Assembly: GCA_934667065.1 (NCBI GenBank)
Contig: CAKULD010000003.1
Coordinates: forward strand, 62,001 to 126,000
Length of the DNA stretch: 64,000 bases
Direction of reading: 5' to 3'
Origin: an uncultured Collinsella sp.
GTDB taxonomy: Bacteria; Actinomycetota; Coriobacteriia; Coriobacteriales; Coriobacteriaceae
This document shows positions 61,491 through 64,000 of this stretch, in pieces; within the stretch, counting starts at the first letter, position 1; each line of letters starts with the position of its first letter. Under the pieces are notes generated by a model. That model saw only the letters and a list, made by a program, of their open reading frames with translations, was not told the origin of the DNA and searched no databases. A program made the translations under genes and the position numbers.

Positions 61491-61521
61491 TTGACTTTGA
61501 CCCTACTCCAATGGGTACCAT
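61491..61521 (+). promoter_or_regulatory. Possible promoter with 19-bp spacer and ACCC-N9-GGGT dyad
   Basis: TTGACT, 19 bases, TACCAT; the spacer is overlapped by ACCCTACTCCAATGGGT. A long spacer with a central dyad is the layout of MerR-controlled promoters. Tentative. Confidence 0.3.
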
Positions 61522-61563
61522 CCCCTTATGTCTGTAACGTCATATAGACCGAGGGGATAATCT

Positions 61564-62769
61564 ATGACTGCAACCGCACCTGCTGCACCGGCCAAGGTGT
61601 ACTTTACCAACCTGCGCACGCACGGCCGCGAGAGCCAGCTCGACAAGCTCAAGCGCCTCATCCGCCGCGCCGGCATCGAGCAGATTGACTTTGAGAACAA
61701 GTTCGTCGCCATCAAGATTCACTTTGGCGAGCTGGGCAACCTGAGCTTCTTGCGCCCCAACTACGCCCGCGCCGTCGCCGACGTCGTGAAGGAGCTGGGC
61801 GGTAAGCCCTTCCTCACCGACTGCAACACGCTCTACGTCGGCAGCCGCAAAAACGCGCTCGAGCACATCGACACCGCCTACCAGAATGGCTTTACTCCGT
61901 ACGCCACGGGCTGTCAGGTCATTATCGCCGACGGCCTTAAGGGCACCGATGAGGCGCTCGTCCCGGTCGAGGGCGGCGAGTACGTGCACGAGGCCAAGAT
62001 TGGCCAGGCGCTTATGGATGCCGATATCGTGATTAGCCTCACGCACTTTAAGGGCCACGAGCAGGCAGGTTTTGGCGGCGCCATGAAGAACCTGGGTATG
62101 GGCGGCGGTAGCCGTGCCGGCAAGATGGAGCAGCATGCCGCGGGCAAGCCGAGTGTCGCGACCGAGCACTGCGTGGGCTGCCGTGCCTGCGAAAAGATCT
62201 GTGCGCACAACGCCATCTCGTTTGATGACACGCGCGAGCGCGAGCTTGCCAACGGCAGTGCCCGTACGGTGCGCGTGGCCACCATCGACCACGACCGCTG
62301 CCTGGGCTGCGGCCGCTGCATCGGCGTGTGCAACCAGGATGCCATTAAGCCCGACTACGACGCCGCGGCCGACGTGCTCAACTGCAAGATCGCCGAGTAT
62401 ACCAAGGCCATCGTCGACGGCCGTCCGAGCTTCCACATTTCGCTGGCCATGGACATCAGCCCCAACTGCGACTGCCACGCCGAGAATGACACGCCCATCG
62501 TCAACGACATCGGCATGTTCGCGAGCTTCGACCCGGTTGCCATCGACCAGGCCTGTGCCGACGCCGTCCTGGCCTCCGAGCCGCTGCCCAACACCGTGCT
62601 CACCGACAGCGCGGCCAAGATGGAGCACGACCACGAGCATCTGGAGGGCGAGCAGGCCAAGGATCCCTTCTGCATCACGCATCCCGACACTGACTGGCGC
62701 TCCTGCATCGCGCACGCCGAGAAGATTGGCCTGGGAACGAGCGACTACGAGCTCATCGAGGTCAAGTAG
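61564..62769 (+). CDS. DUF362-domain protein with two 4Fe-4S clusters
   Basis: A 401-residue protein. Residues about 10-190 are the DUF362 domain (V-A-I-K-I-H-F-G-E-L-G-N, T-D-C-N-T-L-Y, S-L-T-H-F-K-G-H-E-Q-A-G-F-G-G-A-M-K-N-L-G-M-G). Two ferredoxin motifs follow: C-V-G-C-R-A-C-E-K-I-C and C-L-G-C-G-R-C-I-G-V-C, then the rest of DUF362 (A-M-D-I-S-P-N-C-D-C). Function unknown, probably redox. ATG 61564 follows GAGGGGATAATCT. It is a single gene with its own terminator. Confidence 0.92.
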   Translation: MTATAPAAPAKVYFTNLRTHGRESQLDKLKRLIRRAGIEQIDFENKFVAIKIHFGELGNLSFLRPNYARAVADVVKELGGKPFLTDCNTLYVGSRKNALEHIDTAYQNGFTPYATGCQVIIADGLKGTDEALVPVEGGEYVHEAKIGQALMDADIVISLTHFKGHEQAGFGGAMKNLGMGGGSRAGKMEQHAAGKPSVATEHCVGCRACEKICAHNAISFDDTRERELANGSARTVRVATIDHDRCLGCGRCIGVCNQDAIKPDYDAAADVLNCKIAEYTKAIVDGRPSFHISLAMDISPNCDCHAENDTPIVNDIGMFASFDPVAIDQACADAVLASEPLPNTVLTDSAAKMEHDHEHLEGEQAKDPFCITHPDTDWRSCIAHAEKIGLGTSDYELIEVK

Positions 62770-62816
62770 CGCCCAATTATTGGACAAATCACGCATTTTT
62801 GTAGCGTAACGTAAGT

Positions 62817-62855
62817 GAAAACCGCCCGCGAGCACAGCGCCCGCGGGCGGTTTTT
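62817..62855 (+). terminator. Rho-independent terminator
   Basis: ACCGCCCGCG / CGCGGGCGGT stem with an A run before and TTTTT after; lies about 50 bases after the DUF362 gene. Confidence 0.92.
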
Positions 62856-62983
62856 CGGAAGTGCGGGGAAAAATTGAATACCGCCGACCACAAGGCGTTT
62901 TTTGGCAATAAAACCCCTGATAAATTCGTGGTAAAACTACGGTCTGGTCGGGCTTCCTGGGATTTTCCCCGCACTTCCGAAAA
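62852..62983. repeat. Palindromic element, family C
   Basis: Outer arms TTTTCGGAAGTGCGGGGAAA (62852-62871) and its complement (62964-62983) enclose CCGACCACA / GGTCTGGTCGG middle arms and an A/T-rich centre. It is laid out like families A and B but has no shared sequence except the (C)CGACCA middle arm. The T run of the terminator overlaps its left arm. No gene is in 62770-63134. Confidence 0.75.
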
Positions 62984-63155
62984 TGACCGCACCAAACGAG
63001 GTTCCCAACGCCGTAATCCCACGGTTCTTTGCCCGTCAATGCGTCAACAGGCAAAGAATGGGTAAACAGAAGGTCACGTATGACGCAAATCTCGCACGTA
63101 CCAAGGCGCTTTGATATAGTGTTGAGAACTATTTATGTTGGAGGATGTAACCGGC

Positions 63156-63839
63156 ATGTCCGATTCGAGCGACAGTTCCAAGCCGCGACCTAAGGCCGCG
63201 GCGATTCCGCACTACACGGTGGGCGAGGAGATTATGAACTCTGTCACCCATGGTGTTGGCTGCCTGCTGGGCATCGCGGGCCTCGTACTTCTGATCGTAT
63301 TCGCTGCCCTGCGCGGTGGCGGCCCGGCACATATGGCCGCGGCGATCGTCTACGGCGTCACCATCATCCTCGAATACCTGGCCTCCACGCTCTATCACGC
63401 GATTCAGCCCGAGCGCGCCAAGCGCGTGTTCCGCATCATCGACCACAGCTGCATCTACCTGCTCATTGCGGGCAGCTATACGCCGTTTTGCCTTATCACG
63501 TTGGCAGACGACGGCGGTGCCGCGCTGTTCTTTGCCGTATGGGCCATCGCCATTATTGGCATCGCGCTCGAGTGCTTTTTGCGCGAGCGTCAGCCGCACT
63601 GGGTAAGCGGCCTGGTCTACCTGCTAATGGGCTGGCTCGTCGTCTTTAAGCTGCCTGCGCTCGTGGCGCTGCTGAATCCCGTCGCGTTGGCGCTGCTCGC
63701 CGTCGGCGGCGTGTGCTACACCGTGGGCGTGCCGTTCTACATCGCCAAAAACGTGCGCTACCTGCACAGCGTGTTTCACCTGTGGGTGCTCGCCGGCAGC
63801 ATCTTCCAGTTCATGGCGGTGATCCTCTTCGTAATCTAG
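63156..63839 (+). CDS. Hemolysin III family (PAQR-type) membrane protein
   Basis: A 227-residue seven-helix protein. It shows G-E-E-I-M-N-S-V-T-H-G-V-G, the E-Y-L-A-S-T-L-Y-H-A segment, R-I-I-D-H-S-C-I-Y-L-L-I-A-G-S-Y-T-P-F, and H-S-V-F-H-L-W-V-L-A-G-S; the conserved Ser/His/Asp/His set of the PAQR superfamily is present. Members are implicated in membrane homeostasis (TrhA) and not reliably in hemolysis. ATG at 63156 is 11 bases after GGAGG; ATG 63135 is in frame and would add seven residues. Confidence 0.92.
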   Translation: MSDSSDSSKPRPKAAAIPHYTVGEEIMNSVTHGVGCLLGIAGLVLLIVFAALRGGGPAHMAAAIVYGVTIILEYLASTLYHAIQPERAKRVFRIIDHSCIYLLIAGSYTPFCLITLADDGGAALFFAVWAIAIIGIALECFLRERQPHWVSGLVYLLMGWLVVFKLPALVALLNPVALALLAVGGVCYTVGVPFYIAKNVRYLHSVFHLWVLAGSIFQFMAVILFVI

Positions 63840-63952
63840 CGACCGAGCCTGTGCCCGCGGATCCGCCCAGGTGGCCGTCGGGCGCAACCGTCTTATCCGC
63901 CAACTACGTCTCCTGCCAACGTCCCGAATCTTGGAGGTTCGAGAAACTCCCG

Positions 63953-64000
63953 ATGGACATAACCATCTCCCTTATCACCACACTCGTTTTGACCCTCATC
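63953..64000 (+). CDS. Possible start of a membrane protein gene, cut by the window end
   Basis: Sixteen codons (M-D-I-T-I-S-L-I-T-T-L-V-L-T-L-I) look like a hydrophobic N-terminal helix. A GGAGG lies 16 bases upstream, which is further than usual. The 113 bases before it show nothing else. Confidence 0.35.
   Translation, partial: MDITISLITTLVLTLI

Overview
The window looks like chromosomal DNA of an anaerobic, high-GC, Gram-positive gut actinobacterium. I infer class Coriobacteriia, most probably Collinsella or a close relative. The reasons are strong G/C third-position bias in most genes, an LPXTG-anchored pilin-type protein, TTG/GTG starts with good Shine-Dalgarno sites, LuxR-type regulators beside MFS transporters, a membrane-bound Ech-type NiFe hydrogenase and no respiratory chain genes. 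This rests on gene content and codon bias; no database search was possible.

Layout. 1-4.3 kb: a hypothetical nuclease-fold-like protein between two copies of a terminal-inverted-repeat element, then prs and glmU. 4.4-13.2 kb: an ECF vitamin transporter (T component, fused double ATPase, and a solitary S component at 12.5 kb) interrupted by a LuxR-regulated block of MFS transporter, YtcJ-type amidohydrolase, a second MFS transporter and a small membrane protein. 13.7-20.6 kb: housekeeping genes (exonuclease III, sirtuin, fused FolP-FolK, a biotin-ligase-like protein, CoaX) with an inserted Schlafen/AlbA-type gene bracketed by near-identical 34-bp repeats. 20.8-23.6 kb: initiator tRNA, a six-unit palindrome array with 80-81-bp period, and an OYE-type FMN/FeS/FAD oxidoreductase. 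23.9-37.7 kb: a lower-GC surface locus of three single-pass membrane-anchored proteins and one 3,625-residue secreted protein with GLUG-like repeats. 38.3-44.7 kb: an orphan transposase-like HTH protein and an Ech-type hydrogenase operon whose two membrane subunits are fused. 45.4-51.7 kb: a 2,105-residue von Willebrand A / isopeptide-domain LPTTG pilin. 52.3-57.7 kb: a LuxR-type two-component system divergent from an ABC-2 exporter. 58.0-61.4 kb: a MacB/FtsX-type ABC system. 61.6-64.0 kb: a DUF362 ferredoxin-like protein, a hemolysin III family protein and the start of one more possible gene.

The most unusual content is non-coding. Three copies of a composite of about 408 bp, made of two different ~160-bp nested palindromes (here called A and B) separated by a conserved ~88-bp spacer, lie at 13.2, 44.7 and 51.8 kb. 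Two of them bracket the pilin gene in mirrored order (A-B-gene-B-A). Other repeats are five copies of a 24-bp terminal repeat, the palindrome array after tRNA-fMet, a four-unit 23-bp iteron-like array before the surface locus, and ATTGGGGACAG-type repeats around the ABC genes. No transposase core gene, CRISPR array, phage gene or rRNA was seen.

How genes work together: the Ech operon should couple ferredoxin oxidation to H2 and ion pumping. The ECF parts supply a vitamin, possibly a corrinoid. The two surface loci would build cell-surface fibres or adhesins, with a lower-GC composition in the 23.9-37.7 kb locus that suggests acquisition. The two-component system probably controls the adjacent exporter.
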